From NCBI RefSeq assembly GCF_964340395.1, contig NC_135551.1:24328003-24392002 (forward strand): a DNA stretch of 64,000 bases, in the 5' to 3' direction. Shown piece by piece: positions 45,827-58,626 of the stretch; the stretch's first letter is position 1; every line of letters begins with the position of its first letter. Below the pieces are notes generated by a model. It searched no databases. It was given only the letters and a program-made list of their open reading frames with translations, and was not told the DNA's origin. The stretch is from Glandiceps talaboti (lineage: Eukaryota; Hemichordata; Enteropneusta; Spengelidae). A program made the position numbers and the translations under genes.

Positions 45827-48800
45827 TAGTACATGAATGATGAAATGTAAACATGTCACTTTGTAAGACTTAACCAGGAATGAAGCAGTACATATGTTTG
45901 CCAAGAGACTGCAGTTTATGGCCAGTTTACAAAATTTCACACAATAATATTTTGACATGATAGACAAGCCGAAAATATACAGGTGCTAGCTACAGATTAT
46001 TTACATGTTATACTTTCTGTAATATGTTGTGTACTTCTAGACTGTACTTGACATAACCCTCAAGATTTAAAAATGACACGCCTATGGACTTTCCATTACA
46101 TTGCTGCAAAGATCTATTGCTATATGTATCTAGAATGTATTCCCACTTGTGGGAATATTCATTGGAATATTATGGGAATATCCATGCAGGTTTCACACAA
46201 CATCAACCAGAATTTCTTTTCCTTTGGAAAGTTAAAAGATCGTTCTTGTGATTTACAGCAATTTTAGTATTTATAAATAGGAATCAACTAAAGATGTGTT
46301 TGTTAAATGACTTTTATTCTGATGATAGGGAAACATTTTGTACTGCCAAGGTATAAAAAACCAAAGTTCCTATTCAGTGACCATTGCAGGGACCTTGTCT
46401 TACAGCAAGCATACTTTTATTCAATTGACTTGATAAATGCTCTGTTCTGATTGAACTTCAAGTAAAATGCTGCCTATGTTGTGGAAAGAAGTTGTAAGGT
46501 CAACAAACTGCTCAAGCTCAATGGTTCACCAGAAAGGTCATGACAGGTCAAAGGTCAAAAGCTCTAATGAATTCTGATATGAAAGCTCACATGCAATCTG
46601 TAAAATGTTAGAACTCTTGCTATTGTGTGTATGCAAATGAAAGACCAAACAAATATGAGGGATGCATTGTATGTGTGGATTCAGACAGCATGCGGAAGGG
46701 ATATCAGCATGAAAAGTACACACCAGTTGTGACGTACAATATACATAATGTGTGCTGGTAATTGACTACTGAAAATTACATCCATCACATCACATCTCAA
46801 AAAGCTCCATAATGTATATTTTGGATGTGGTTGTCAAACTATTTCTTCAAATATTTTGTTTTTTTAACTTCATTCAAGAATGATAGTCAGTGTAGTGGTA
46901 TCTTTCTGCATGATTTTATCCAGAGAAGTGATTACTAAAGAAAAGTGGATCATCATATGAAAATAAATTTTAAAAAAGTTTGACATAATTATCTCTGCAG
47001 TTTGACCAATTGTTAGTTTAAGACCTAGTGACATGCAATGAGTCCACTATTAGGATGTGTGATATCTGTGAACATCAAAGATTATGGCTGCTATAAGTTA
47101 GGTTCATTTCTGACATTTCTCTGTGACTCTTAACTGAAATGTATCATTTCTTAAAATGTTGTTTATCTATGAAGAAGCAATTCCAAACAGGACTGTTGAT
47201 GGTAAGTTTGAAGAAAAATCATAATTTAATTGATAAATAAAATTTACATTTCATGAATAAAATCAAAGTTTTCATAGTACTATTTTCTATGTAAGGAGCT
47301 AAAACATTTCTAGTTTTGAAATCTACAGGAACCAGCAGGGTTAACACATACAGTACTTGAGTGTTTTTACCTCTAATAACACAATTCAATGTGCTGTCTG
47401 CCAATAAGATGAACCAGTGATATACAGTACTTTCTTGTGACACACAAAACTTGTGTTCCCCTAGACTGAAAAAATCTGTTGTGTTATGGTTATGTAACCA
47501 TTCAAAGCTTGTGGTTACATAAACAGACACAACAACAGATCTTCTAGGGTTCCCCCTTCCCATCTACAACAATGTGATGATTCTCTAGAAAACAATTTCT
47601 ATCACTTTGACCCACACAAAAATTGACCCATCCAAAAACAGCACACTATGAAGTAGTCTAGAACTATACATGTGGGCTCCTCCGTGTGGGCTCCTCTACG
47701 CATATGATCTCTCTATTTGAACATAGTCAGATGGACAAATTCTACTGAAAACCTAGCTAAATCACCTGCTGGGAAAAGGGTGACCAGTGCATGTCAGAAG
47801 TACATGTAATCTATCACACACACTGACAGATGGTTGCAATTGGTTACTTTATGCAGTTATACCACAACACTCTAATAGCATTAAACTACTGCTGTCAGTA
47901 AGAATGGAATGTCGTACTTGAGAAAGCCATCTGACTATACAGTGGAGAGAGAGAGAGAACATAGATGAACCGATACATGTAGTTCTAGACATCAAAAGTA
48001 TAAAGCACTGTGATGGCACTACTATTCATAATTCATAAAAGTGAAAAATTGCCACTGTCTTTACCTGATACATATGTATGTCGAAATGTAAGTAAAAAAT
48101 CACCATGAGGTGTAAACGACATGTAAAAACACTGCTGTAAGACCCATTTAATAGTAAAATATTGAGTTGGGGTAAAAAATTTTAAATAGCAATGTGTGCA
48201 TTCCAAAATAGATGTAAATAAAACAACACAATGGCACATTTTGTGTCAAAATCACAATATATGAACTTACAACCACTTTCATAGTTTTGTTTTGCCTGTG
48301 ATCAGTTGTTTTATCATTGTGTTGGATGATTCTTGATACCTGCAATAGCATTTTACCTCATGGTAGAGGGTCAAAATAGAACAAGAAAGTTGACATATTC
48401 TCACGTGCACCTACAGTAATGTATGTGAAGTGCGGGGAGCAGAAGTTATGATGTCAACCAAGAAATCAAATGTTCATTTTTTTTTATGATGCGCCTAGGC
48501 AGTAATATTCTATTTCAGGTACCACTGTCATTGAAGGTGCCAGAAAATCTTCTCATCACATCATTAAACTACATTATAGCATACCCACATGGCCACAGCC
48601 CCATCAGTGCAGACTTGAATATTATGTGTTTAGTGTTCATATTTGTGTATGTTGTATCCTGCTGTGTGCTGCTGTGTCTTTGAGCAAATTGATATTACAA
48701 TGTAGTCTTTGATAGTGTGATAAGGAGGAGACTTCATGGCACCTTCAAAGTCCAGTTTAATATTGTCAACCACTTATAAAATGACATTCTGACCACAGGC

Positions 48801-50825
48801 ATTTCTACAAAACTCTGAAATTGGTTGAAATTCTTCTTTCTTGAATATTTTGAAGGTTTCTTTTTAAAGTTTTTCCTATTCGATAAGCAAAGTATTTTCT
48901 CCAAATTATCCATTGAGGAATTTCATAGTAAAATACAATGTACAACGGTCCACAATTATCTAGAAAACCTGATATTTTGAACTTTTCTAAAAATTAACAT
49001 TCTATATCACTAACACTCTATATCACTACCTCTCCACTTGATTTTTTTCAAGCCAAGTGGCTTTGAAATATTTTCATTCAGGAAATTTAATATTTTCATT
49101 AAGGGACGTAATATGAAAAGTTACCTGAATTACCTGTGTATTTTAATATGACAGCACCAGCCAAATATTAACCATACATGCATGAAAAAAGTACATATGT
49201 ATTTAATATGTAAAAGATTACCAAAATTTTCACCGCTCCCAAAATTACTGAATCTATACAAACTTTTACTATGTAACTTGCCTTTCACTAGATGTACTCT
49301 TTCAAGTTGTCAGTTTCCTACAATCCCATAGCAAAATCACTGAACGTTCAGAAATTGTGATCATGATCATCACGATATTATAATCATAGGTTGACCGTTT
49401 TGAATTCTCTGTTTCTCATTCTGTGTATGGACATGTTTGGGGATGCCTTCACATTCATACTTTTAACAGTCTGGATGTCTTAGAAATGACAAATAAAGTT
49501 AAAGAAAGGATATTGCAAACCATTTCCTTCAATAACAATCCCAAATTTCAGTAACAGACACTGCCATTGTTGGTGTCAGTAAAGTTGAGTTTTTTTCTGA
49601 TCTGGCCACAGAGGGCGCTATTTTAAAAAAATGTTGGTCAGATTCAAGAAATGGTCGGTAAGAAACAGAGAAATAAATAGGGTCAATCTAACAGCACCAC
49701 TGGCTTGAATATTAGTTGTTTCCATAGTTGAACCATAAGATAAGATATATGGTTGGTTATCAATTTCCCACTACATCATATCTCAGATATGTCACATCAC
49801 ATAGTGGTAGTTTATCAATCTACATCATATCTCACCATTGTGTTGTACATATCTGGTTCAGCTGCACTTATTGTTGTTGTATAAACAGTGTGACTGTAAT
49901 AAAAAAATCAAAATATTGTACTTTGATTAGTCAGCTTTTACTTAAGTTGTAATATCACCAAGTCTCCAACAACATGTTAACACTGAATTTGAGGGTTTTT
50001 TTTGGCCAAGTGATGGGCACTACTGAGTTTGCAATCATAGTGTGACCAAGTGTCAGCCAACATTATGGTGTTTTTGTTAAAGGTGGTTGCAAAGGTATTT
50101 CATGATGTTTTCCATCAAATGAATGTTAGTTTTATAAGATTTCCCTTGCCTGTTACTAAGGTTCCCAGATCTTCATGAACACACATTGCACTAGACTAAT
50201 TTTGGTCTAGTCACAGTGAATTTTCAATTATGTGCATAGCTTCTGGCAAAGTGTTTCAACGCTCTGTCATCGAAAACCCTCTAAATCAATCTAAGTTGAT
50301 TACAGTTTTTGGCAGAGACCAAGTTTTTGTTGACTTTTAGCATATTCCCAGTATCACTTCCAAGGTAATACAATGGAATGTGTGTGTGTACAATGAACCA
50401 ATGCAATAATGTTCCATATCATGCCCTGGGACTTTGTGCCCATACATGGCAAGTGACACGGTCGTTGATATCCATTCGCTCAGTGTTCTGTCTTTGGCTT
50501 CTTTCTGATTTTACATTTTTGTGCATTAAATAATGTTTCACTATCAATGTATGTGATTATGATTCAAATGATGGTTCCATGTCAATTTTATATTACTGGC
50601 ATATGATGAAATCTTTACAGCTCAGATATGGGTTTTGCAGACTTCGGTAGTACTGCTTACAGGCCCTCTTAAAGTCAGTGCCTTAATTTTGCCATACAAC
50701 CTTAGTCCGTAAAACCCATATCCAGGCTGTAAAGATTAATAGAGTGTATACTTGGTATCAGTATGCCCAGCTCCATACATGTCATAAGTTTGAGAGTCAA
50801 AGCAAATCAGTGTTCTATCACTCAC
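45827..50825. other. CDK5RAP1 3' flank and probable 3' part of NAAA, no confident exon
   Basis: CDK5RAP1 stops at 45826; AATAAA occurs at about 46964 on the plus strand. NAAA, from the opposite strand, needs one more exon below 50826. I could not identify it with confidence. The rest is AT-rich with a small hairpin at 50612-50738. Confidence 0.5.
50612..50738. mobile_element. Small inverted-repeat element, about 127 bp
   Basis: AATCTTTACAGCTCAGATAT followed by GGGTTTTGCAGACT pairs with AGTCCGTAAAACCCATATCC followed by AGGCTGTAAAGATT. No coding content. Confidence 0.75.
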
Positions 50826-51040
50826 CTAGCTAAAACTGGTTTCAGTGAGAAGACTTTGTTATACATGGTGGTAGCATTGACACCAGACTGAGTAAGTCCA
50901 TTCATAGCTTTATTTGCAGGATCTCTGTAATGTTATCAACAGGGTTAAAATATGTCAGTAGAAAAGACATACAAATAGGTAAGAAATGATTGAAATACGA
51001 TTATCAAATGTTTTTTAGAAATTTAATGTAATTTTATATG

Positions 51041-51083
<43 letters not shown>

Positions 51084-54000
51084 GGGGACATTGTTAGTAT
51101 GTTGTGGGAGGAGTGTAATGCAGATGTGTAGGGATAAGTGTGGGGGAATGTATGTAGATACAGTATGGAGATGAAGTAATGAAGAGGCTTGTATGATAGA
51201 TACAAATTAGGAGTGTAAATTGGTGTGCAAGGGTGGGTTGGGGGGTTAATGTATGTTATAAATGTATCTGGGAATGGAGAACTGAAAGGGTATTTGTGTT
51301 GGGTGGTGAATGGATGATACAGCAGGCTAACTGTGTTCTGTGTGAGGGGGAGGAAGGGTTGGAGAAGGGGATGTTTCATTGATTTGTTTTATAGATGCCC
51401 ATTTTCCAATCACACCAATCACAAAATACAATATGTTGATATATAGAGCACATTTTCATGAGACATACCTTCTATCATCACTCTGTGGAGCTGGTTCCCA
51501 GTGATCATAGTTGGTTTCAACTAAAAACCACCTGTCAATAGAAATAAATATATAAAAAAAATTGTGTCATCGCACCACTTTAGACAGAATGTCCTGTCCA
51601 GAAAACAATTCTATCTTTTTGGCCTAATAGACTACAGGTTATTTTGGCCTAATAGACTACAGGTTATTTTGGCCTAATAGACTACAGGTTATTTTGGCCT
51701 AATAGACTACAGGTTATTTTGCCCTAATAGACTACAGGTTATTTTGGCCTAATAGACTACAGGTTATTTTGCCCTAATAGACTACAGGTTATTTTGCCCT
51801 AATAGACTACAGGTTATTTTGCCCTAATAGACTACAGGTTATTTTGCCCTAATAGACTACAGGTTATTTTGCCCTAATAGACTACAGGTTATTTTGCCCT
51901 AATAGACTACAGGTTATTTTGCCCTAATAGACTATAGGTTCATTACTTTAAAGGCTTATATTGGATAATGATTGAAATTTAGGTGAGAAACACTTGTCTG
52001 GCAGAGATATAGAACAAGTTGGCCTAGGATAATCCTACCTAATCCTCATGGCTTATAGGACTAATACAAGGGAATATGGGATTGAATCATTGGCCTTTAA
52101 ACAAAAATGATGCATACATACCATTGGTAGTATTAAACAAGCATGCCACATTTGGTTGAAATTGGCTCAAGAATTTCATGGCTATATATATCATTATTTC
52201 AATAAAAATATTGATTTTTCTAGGTTTCACTTTTCATGAATAAAACATGATTTTTAAATCATAAGTTTCTGTTTCTGTTATTATACCTCTCATTACTGGA
52301 GTCCAGTTTCCAAACATCTTTAGATGCGAGTCTGTCTCTGGTGATGACAGCGCCCTCTCCAGGCTTCATTCCTCCTATGATGTAATACACTGGTGCTATA
52401 ATTTGTTCTGTGCTCAACATGTGAACAGCTTCATCAAAGTTATTCATATTTGCAATTGCCTGCATAATATTTGACAAACACAAAAAATTAAGAAACACAA
52501 AAGAACTGAGAACATGCATCAAATTTGTAAACTGGTATAAACTTACTTTGTAATACCTTTTTTTTTTAATTATCATTTTTTTTTTTAGAAATATTAAAAC
52601 CTACACTAGTTGTAATTGTATTAGTTTTTCAATCAGACAGTCAAAAATATATTTACTGAAATTTGTTAAGTACCAATAATTAGATATTGTACATGTTAAT
52701 TAAAAGCTTGACTTTATCCATACATAGTACATTGAAACTGTGATTGTATCATGGTGCTGATTTTTGCACATGGACCCCAAAATCGCTTTGATTGGAAATA
52801 TTGTACCATACTATGTGTACAGCTATACAAATATGTTTACCCACAGGTGGTTCAATATTGTGCAGTGTGAACGATATTGTGATTAATTCATTATATATGT
52901 GACATGACATCAAAATATCTCCCAATTGTAAGCTAGTATAGCTGTAAGAGTCACATGCTAATAATTCAAAAAATAACATTTTACTAATAGCATATTCTTA
53001 TCAATATTTTGGAGCTCAGATATTATACTACAAGTCAATAAGTTTTGTTTTTTAGTGAATTTCAAGTTGTCTTTTTTTTTTTTTTTTTTTTGCAAATTAA
53101 GTTTGTGCCATACTATTGTCTACAAACGTTCAGGACATATTGTACTTTTAATAGTAATCAATAGTGAACGTCAAGTTTTTGGTTTTGGTTTTGATTTCTA
53201 TGCAAATCAAGTTCGTGCTTTTTTTTTTTTTTCTTTTTTTTCTTTTCTCAGTATTGTAAAGCGCATTGAGGCTGTTGCGTAATGCGCTGATAAGAATTTA
53301 TTATTATTATTATTATTATTACAACAATCAAAAGAATTCACTAGTATTTCCCCTCTCCCCATAAAAAAGAAAACACAATTATAATCAACAATAAACACCA
53401 CAGTGGCGATATAACTTACATCCCTGATAAGGAAACTAACAAATGATGCTTGACCAGTTAGTAATGCATTTATCAATTCCAGCATATTTTCCCACTGCTT
53501 CCCTTGATCTGTAATCAAAAACAAAAACATTTTCAAACATCAAAATGTTCTTCCAGTAGTAATTTTGTTGTCAAATTGTTACAGATATAACAGCTCCATA
53601 ATTTGGTGTTTTCTAGTTATTTTGACCAGCAATAAAAACTCTCCCTTATTAGCGGGCACACTTAATGAGTTTGACAGCATGAATATCAGGTTATTTGTGA
53701 TAAGATACTGATTGATAAGGTTTCCTCTCACCTCTCTCGTCAGCGGATATTGAAAATGCTTTTGGTCTCATACCAGTCATTGCACCAATGTAACCAATAA
53801 ATGTTGTTGCTGTATACACCGTCTAGAATAGGGGAAGCAAGTGAATCAATTTCACATTAGCAGTACTTATAATTTATGACTCCTAAGTGCTTATTACCTT
53901 CAGTGAAAACTTCAATAATATTTATTGTTGCATTTGTACCGACTCTCAATAGGCAATGTAGCCCACAGCAAAGACACCCTGTAAAGGAACTGGTATTTCT

Positions 54001-57000
54001 CTGAAAGTGTGCACATGTAACTTGTCGGTGATGTATAAAAATCACAAAATGACTACACAACACAGTTATGAAAATGCTTCTATTTACTCTTTATGATAAG
54101 TTAGACATGATAAACTAAAACTATTGTTGTTCAATGTGGTAGATTACACAAGTGGTTGACAGTGGGTGGTAGCTTCACCTTGGTTATAGGGATATATCTC
54201 TACCATCAAGATAGTGTAAACATCAAAATGTAAACTTTAGATAATAGAAGTTTATAAAAAAAATAAGCCCTGGAGAAAAACTGGCTACCTGAAATTCTGC
54301 CTTTAATAGTGTGAGTGTAATTACATCATCCTGTAATAGCTTAAAAGTGACCACATGGATGAGGGTGTGGATTTTTAATTCATAAAACTATTTTATCATG
54401 GCTTCCCACTTGAAAAATCAATGTGAAACTATATAGACCAAGTGTGTGTTTGTAACTCAATACAGTACATAAAGCTAAAAAAAACATGTACAAAGTTTGT
54501 TATTGTATGTACAATAACAAACATTTTATACATATATTAACCTTATGTAATTTATTGAGTTACAAACATGGACTTGGTCATTGTTGTTTCACATTGATTT
54601 TTTCAAGTGGGAAGCTATGATGAAATTGTTTTATAAATTAAAAATCAAAAATAAATACCAAATCTTCATATGGCCACTTTCATACTAGGACACCAACATG
54701 TTATTATTAATGTGTATCTTTACATTGCTTTAAACTGTCTTTCAGCAGCTGTAATACTTTGCATAGTAAAACTTACTGTTCCATTCCGCTGTGCATCATA
54801 TATGAAGGTCATATCACGTAACATTTCGGTAAACGTATAATCCAAATTACGTCCATGCCATATTTGACCTTCACTATCCTCTGCCACAATACTTGTACAA
54901 TATCTGAAAAAAAAATGAAACCAAGTTTTTTCAAGTATTGGTACTGCAAAATTTAAATATTTTGTCATTGATATATATTCAATTATTTCATGGTGGAAAG
55001 ACATATGTACTGGTCATTAACATGTCTTTTGTAACCACATCATACAGTAAACTGACAAGAACATGCATAAATTATAGAAATTTAAACAGGGGGTGTCTAT
55101 TTAGTACGCTGTCATATCATACAGTAAACTAACAAGAACATGCATAAATTATAGAAATTTAAACAGGGGGTGTCTATTTAGTACGCTGTCATATCATACA
55201 GTAAACTGACAAGAACATGCATAAGTTATAGAAATTTAAACGGGGTGTCTATTTAGTACGCTGTCATATCATACAGTAAACTGACAAGAACATGCATAAA
55301 TTATAGAAATTTAAACAGGGGGTGTCTATTTAGTATGCTGTATTATCATACAGTACACTGACAAGAACATGCATAAATTATAGAAATTTAAACGGGGTGT
55401 CTATTTAGTACGCTGTCATATCATACAGTAAACTGACAAGAACATGCATAAGTTATAGAAATTTAAACGGGGTGTCTATTTAGTACGCTGTCATATCATA
55501 CAGTAAACTGACAAGAACATGCATAAATTATAGAAATTTAAACAGGGGGTGTCTATTTAGTATGCTGTATTATCATACAGTACACTGACAAGAACATGCA
55601 TAAATTATAGAAATTTAAACGGGGTGTCTATTTAGTACGCTGTCATATCATACAGTAAACTGACAAGAACATGCATAAATTATAGAAATTTAAACAGGGG
55701 GTGTCTATTTAGTATGCTGTATTATCATACAGTACACTGACAAGAACATGCATAAATTATAGAAATTTAAACAGGGGGTGTCTATTTAGTATGCTGTATT
55801 ATCATACAGTAAACTGACAAGAACATGCATAAATTATAGAAATTTAAACGGGGTGTCTATTTAGTATGCTGTCATATCATACAGTAAACTGACAAGAACA
55901 TGCATAAATTATAGAAATTTAAACAGGGGGTGTCTATTTAGTACGCTGTCATATCATACAGTAAACTGACAAGAACATGCATAAATTATAGAAATTTAAA
56001 CAGGGGGTGTCTATTTAGTACGCTGTCATATCATACAGTACACTGACAAGAACATGCATAAATTATAGAAATTTAAACAGGGGGTGTCTATTTAGTACGC
56101 TGTATTATCATACAGTACACTGACAAGAACATGCACAAATTATAGAAATTTAAACAGGGGGTGTCTATTTAGTATGCTGTATTATCATACAGTAAATTAA
56201 TCTTCTTTCTACCAGGGAGGTATTTGTTTGTACACAACAAACGATGCGTTGGGAAAAACAGGATTAATGGGATCGATAATATGAAATATAGAAACAGGGG
56301 GTGTCTACTTACACACAGACATCATAGAATAAATTGACAGGAACAACAACAACATAACATATATAATTTATAAACAGGGGTGTGTACTTATGCAGCGATA
56401 TAATATGTACATTGACAGGAACGATCACATGAAATTAAGAAACAGGGGGTGCCTTCTCATTATGTTGTGATATCATAGAGTAAGTTGACCAGAACAATAA
56501 CAAGATATAAAAACAGGGGGTGTCTACTTAGGCAGTGATAACATAGAGTAAATTGACCAGAACAATAACAAGATATAGAAACAGGGGGTGTCTACTTACG
56601 CAGTGATAACATAGAGTAAATTGACCAGAACAATAACAAGATATAGAAACAGGGGGTGTCTACTTACGCAGTGATATCATAGAGTAAATTGACCAGAACA
56701 ATAACAAGATATAGAAACAGGGGGTGTCTACTTACGCAGTGATATCATAGAGTAAATTGACCAGAACAATAACAAGATATAGAAACAGGGGGTGTCTACT
56801 TACGCAGTGATATCATAGAGTAAATTGACCAGAACAATAACAAGATATAGAAACAGGGGGTGTCTACTTACGCAGTGATATCATAGAGTAAATTGACAAG
56901 GACTATATCACCAAGACTCATATTAAAAGCTTTAGCCATTCCCATCAGTTCACCACTGTATGGACTCGGAATATATTTATCAATATTCCCTCCAATCATT

Positions 57001-58391
57001 TGTACAACTGGAATTAATACCTCTGGAACTTCGGTCCTGTCAAGACAATAACACAATGCATGTTGGGTATTAGATACAACTTAGTTTGATGTGTATACCA
57101 CATTGCATGTTGGGTATTAGATACAACTTAGTTTGATGCTTATAACACAATGCATGTTGGGTATTAGGTACAACTTACGTATAACACAATGCATGCTGGG
57201 TATTATATACATCTTAGTTTGATACTTATAAAAGTAGTCTTTTAGAACGCTATCCATAGTTTTGATTAATTCTCTTTGTTCTCTTTCGTCGTCTACTCAA
57301 ATGGATGTAACAAAGTGACCAACACACCCCTACATGTATAAAGTACCTACATTAGTAAAAAAAATTGTGTGGTTCCGGTTACACTAAATTTTAGAATAGG
57401 TGGGGTAGGTAGATTTTTTTATTTTATTATATTTTTTTTCATGTGTGAGTGTCTAGTTCAGGTTTTCCATTGTTTTCCAAATGGTCTCTATGTTGTTTAT
57501 TTCTTCCCATCAGATGTACAGCCATTACAGATTGGAAGAATAGTTTTACATGTATATTGTCTTCTTAAGTTGATGCATCCTCTATTGCTCGTAAAACTTC
57601 ACACAATTTTTGCTATTTTATGATTTTTTTCTTGAATACGTAAAAAATAGCTTAGGGTTGGCAGTGGAAAGCTAGGTGGGGGTTGGGTAACCGGACCCGA
57701 ATAATCATTTTTTTTAGGCCTATTAGGGAATATAAATTTTGGAGACTGCTTTGATTTTTAACAAGATGTATATACACTATATGGTCTGGTGGTCAACGTG
57801 GTATCAAATCACCTCTAAGATTGGATGCAGGATAGCACCCGGGCACTAGATTATCAGAATATACATGATATCACTCAAGGTCAAGGCTAGTATTGATAAA
57901 ATTCAATAATATGCCAACCCATGTAATCCTTCCATTGTGGCAAATCATCGGATAATTTATAAATTTATTCCTGATCTGACACTGACAGTGATATCAATAA
58001 ATCGGTGCAAAGTACACATTTAAAATTCTTGTCAAAATACAAAGTCTATTTTTTTTACCAACGATTTAATCTAGAAAATTACTATTTTTTTGACATGGGA
58101 AGTTCGCAAACATCTGTGCAATGGCTAACTGTAATAGATTGTTGGCATACTGAATCTATTTATATATTTATAATAATTGAAAGTGACGAGCGTCGCGAGT
58201 CCAACTTACTTGATAACAAACTGGAGGTTTTCCTGTAGCTTGGTAACATTCCAGTGTGCGACGATACTCTCCCATCGTTTCTCTGGTGGGAGATCTAAGT
58301 TGAGTACGTATCGTGGAGCTTTTTTGGCGATATGACATGAACATAATGAAAATACTGACAACAACAAAACGAATACCTTTACAACTTCCAT
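50826..58391 (-). CDS. NAAA: N-acylethanolamine-hydrolysing acid amidase (NAAA / acid ceramidase-like), last exon missing
   Basis: This lysosomal Ntn-hydrolase cleaves fatty-acid ethanolamides such as palmitoylethanolamide. Exons in transcript order: 58391-58210, 57036-56872, 54903-54777, 53822-53732, 53508-53420, 52459-52287, 51531-51469, 50924-50826; phases all close. The N-terminus [19 protein letters not shown] is a signal peptide; an ATG 24 bases upstream (58415) is an alternative start. Predicted catalytic residues: nucleophile C118 in [10 protein letters not shown] (the first residue of the beta chain after self-cleavage), R134 and D137 in HGRNLDY, and N283 in [25 protein letters not shown] and [13 protein letters not shown] also match the family. 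329 residues are recovered against about 359 in human; the last exon should carry a T-(V/I)-(Y/F)-T strand. Acid ceramidase (ASAH1) is the alternative; NYDHW and WxL fit NAAA better. Introns carry several minisatellites. Confidence 0.92.
51036..51080 (+). repeat. (TG)n microsatellite
   Basis: About 20 TG repeats in the NAAA intron between exons 7 and 8. Confidence 0.95.
51617..51945 (+). repeat. 25-bp minisatellite, 13 copies, in NAAA intron 6
   Basis: The unit is GGCCTAATAGACTACAGGTT plus ATTTT. Two variants differ at one base: GGCCT in units 1-4 and 6, GCCCT in units 5 and 7-13. Otherwise the copies are almost identical. Confidence 0.97.
52650..52870 (+). repeat. Dispersed repeat, copy 2 of 2
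   Basis: Partner of 43985-44225, same orientation, in NAAA intron 5 (between exons 53508-53420 and 52459-52287). Confidence 0.8.
54099..54222 (+). mobile_element. Family A inverted-repeat element, partial copy
   Basis: TAGACATGATAAACTAAAAC followed by TATTGTTGTTCAATGTGGTA and GATTACACAAGTG matches the ends of 36460-36715 and 58998-59222. It ends near ATCAAGATAGTGTAAAC, also shared. Confidence 0.6.
54370..54648. mobile_element. Inverted-repeat element with arms of about 95 bp
   Basis: GATTTTTAATTCATAAAACT to GTTTGTAACTCAATA (54370-54463) pairs with TTATTGAGTTACAAACATGG to AATTAAAAATC (54551-54648). The loop contains a second small palindrome around TTGTTATTGTATGTACAATAACAA. It lies in NAAA intron 3. 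Confidence 0.8.
55039..56195 (+). repeat. 74-77-bp minisatellite, 15 copies, derived from the NAAA exon 2/intron 2 junction
   Basis: Each unit contains CATACAGTAAACTGACAAGA, CATGCATAAATTATAGAAAT and GGGGTGTCTATTTAGTACGC. Read on the minus strand it aligns with the NAAA exon end (TTTACTCTATGATATCACTGC) followed by a decayed donor (GTACTAAAT instead of GTAAGT). Two length variants (AACAGGGGGTG, AACGGGGTG) alternate, suggesting block duplication. Confidence 0.9.
56262..56871 (+). repeat. 68-bp repeat, about eight copies, carrying intact copies of the NAAA exon 2 splice donor
   Basis: Units contain AAACAGGGGGTGTCTACTTA, then CGCAGTGATATCATAGAG, then TAAATTGACCAGAACAATAAC. On the minus strand this is the coding end for NLLYDITA joined to GTAAGTAGACACCCCC. 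The last unit merges into the true exon at 56872. The five copies nearest the exon are almost identical; those farther away (56262-56500) are diverged. Confidence 0.9.
57054..57230 (+). repeat. About 50-bp tandem repeat, three to four copies
   Basis: Units contain ACACAATGCATGTTGGGTAT and TAGATACAACTTAGTTTGAT. They lie directly upstream (in transcript sense) of the NAAA exon 2 acceptor. Confidence 0.9.
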
Positions 58392-58601
58392 GGTACTACT
58401 ACTACTAGAATGCATAGCTCCGAGCGAGCAGTATCCCGGTCAGGTCACGGGGAGTAGTTTTGGTCATGTGACAATGAAAATCGAAAAACATACAAAACAG
58501 ATTTGAACTGTGGGGGCGCTATTTAGAGAAAGGCAAACGTAGACCTGAACGTAGACATCACACAACACAGCTGACATATAAACTGTTTGTTTCACTCTTC
58601 C

Positions 58602-58626
58602 CATGGAAGTAGGTTCTACTTCCATG
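58602..58626. repeat. Perfect 11-bp inverted repeat, 3-base loop
   Basis: CATGGAAGTAG and CTACTTCCATG are exact complements, 200 bp upstream of the NAAA start. Confidence 0.9.

Noticed and set aside
48033-48239. Minus-strand frame (…TPHGDFLLTFRHTYVSG…) as last NAAA exon
   Set aside because: It slightly resembles the acid-ceramidase tail, but the available acceptor puts it in the wrong phase relative to exon 8.
49230-49255. Minus-strand SNFGSGENFW-stop as last NAAA exon
   Set aside because: Phase is right, but it lacks the conserved T-(V/I)-(Y/F)-T strand and is too short.
55039-56871. CRISPR-like array
   Set aside because: Units are contiguous without unique spacers, and this is an animal intron; it is a minisatellite derived from the NAAA exon junction.
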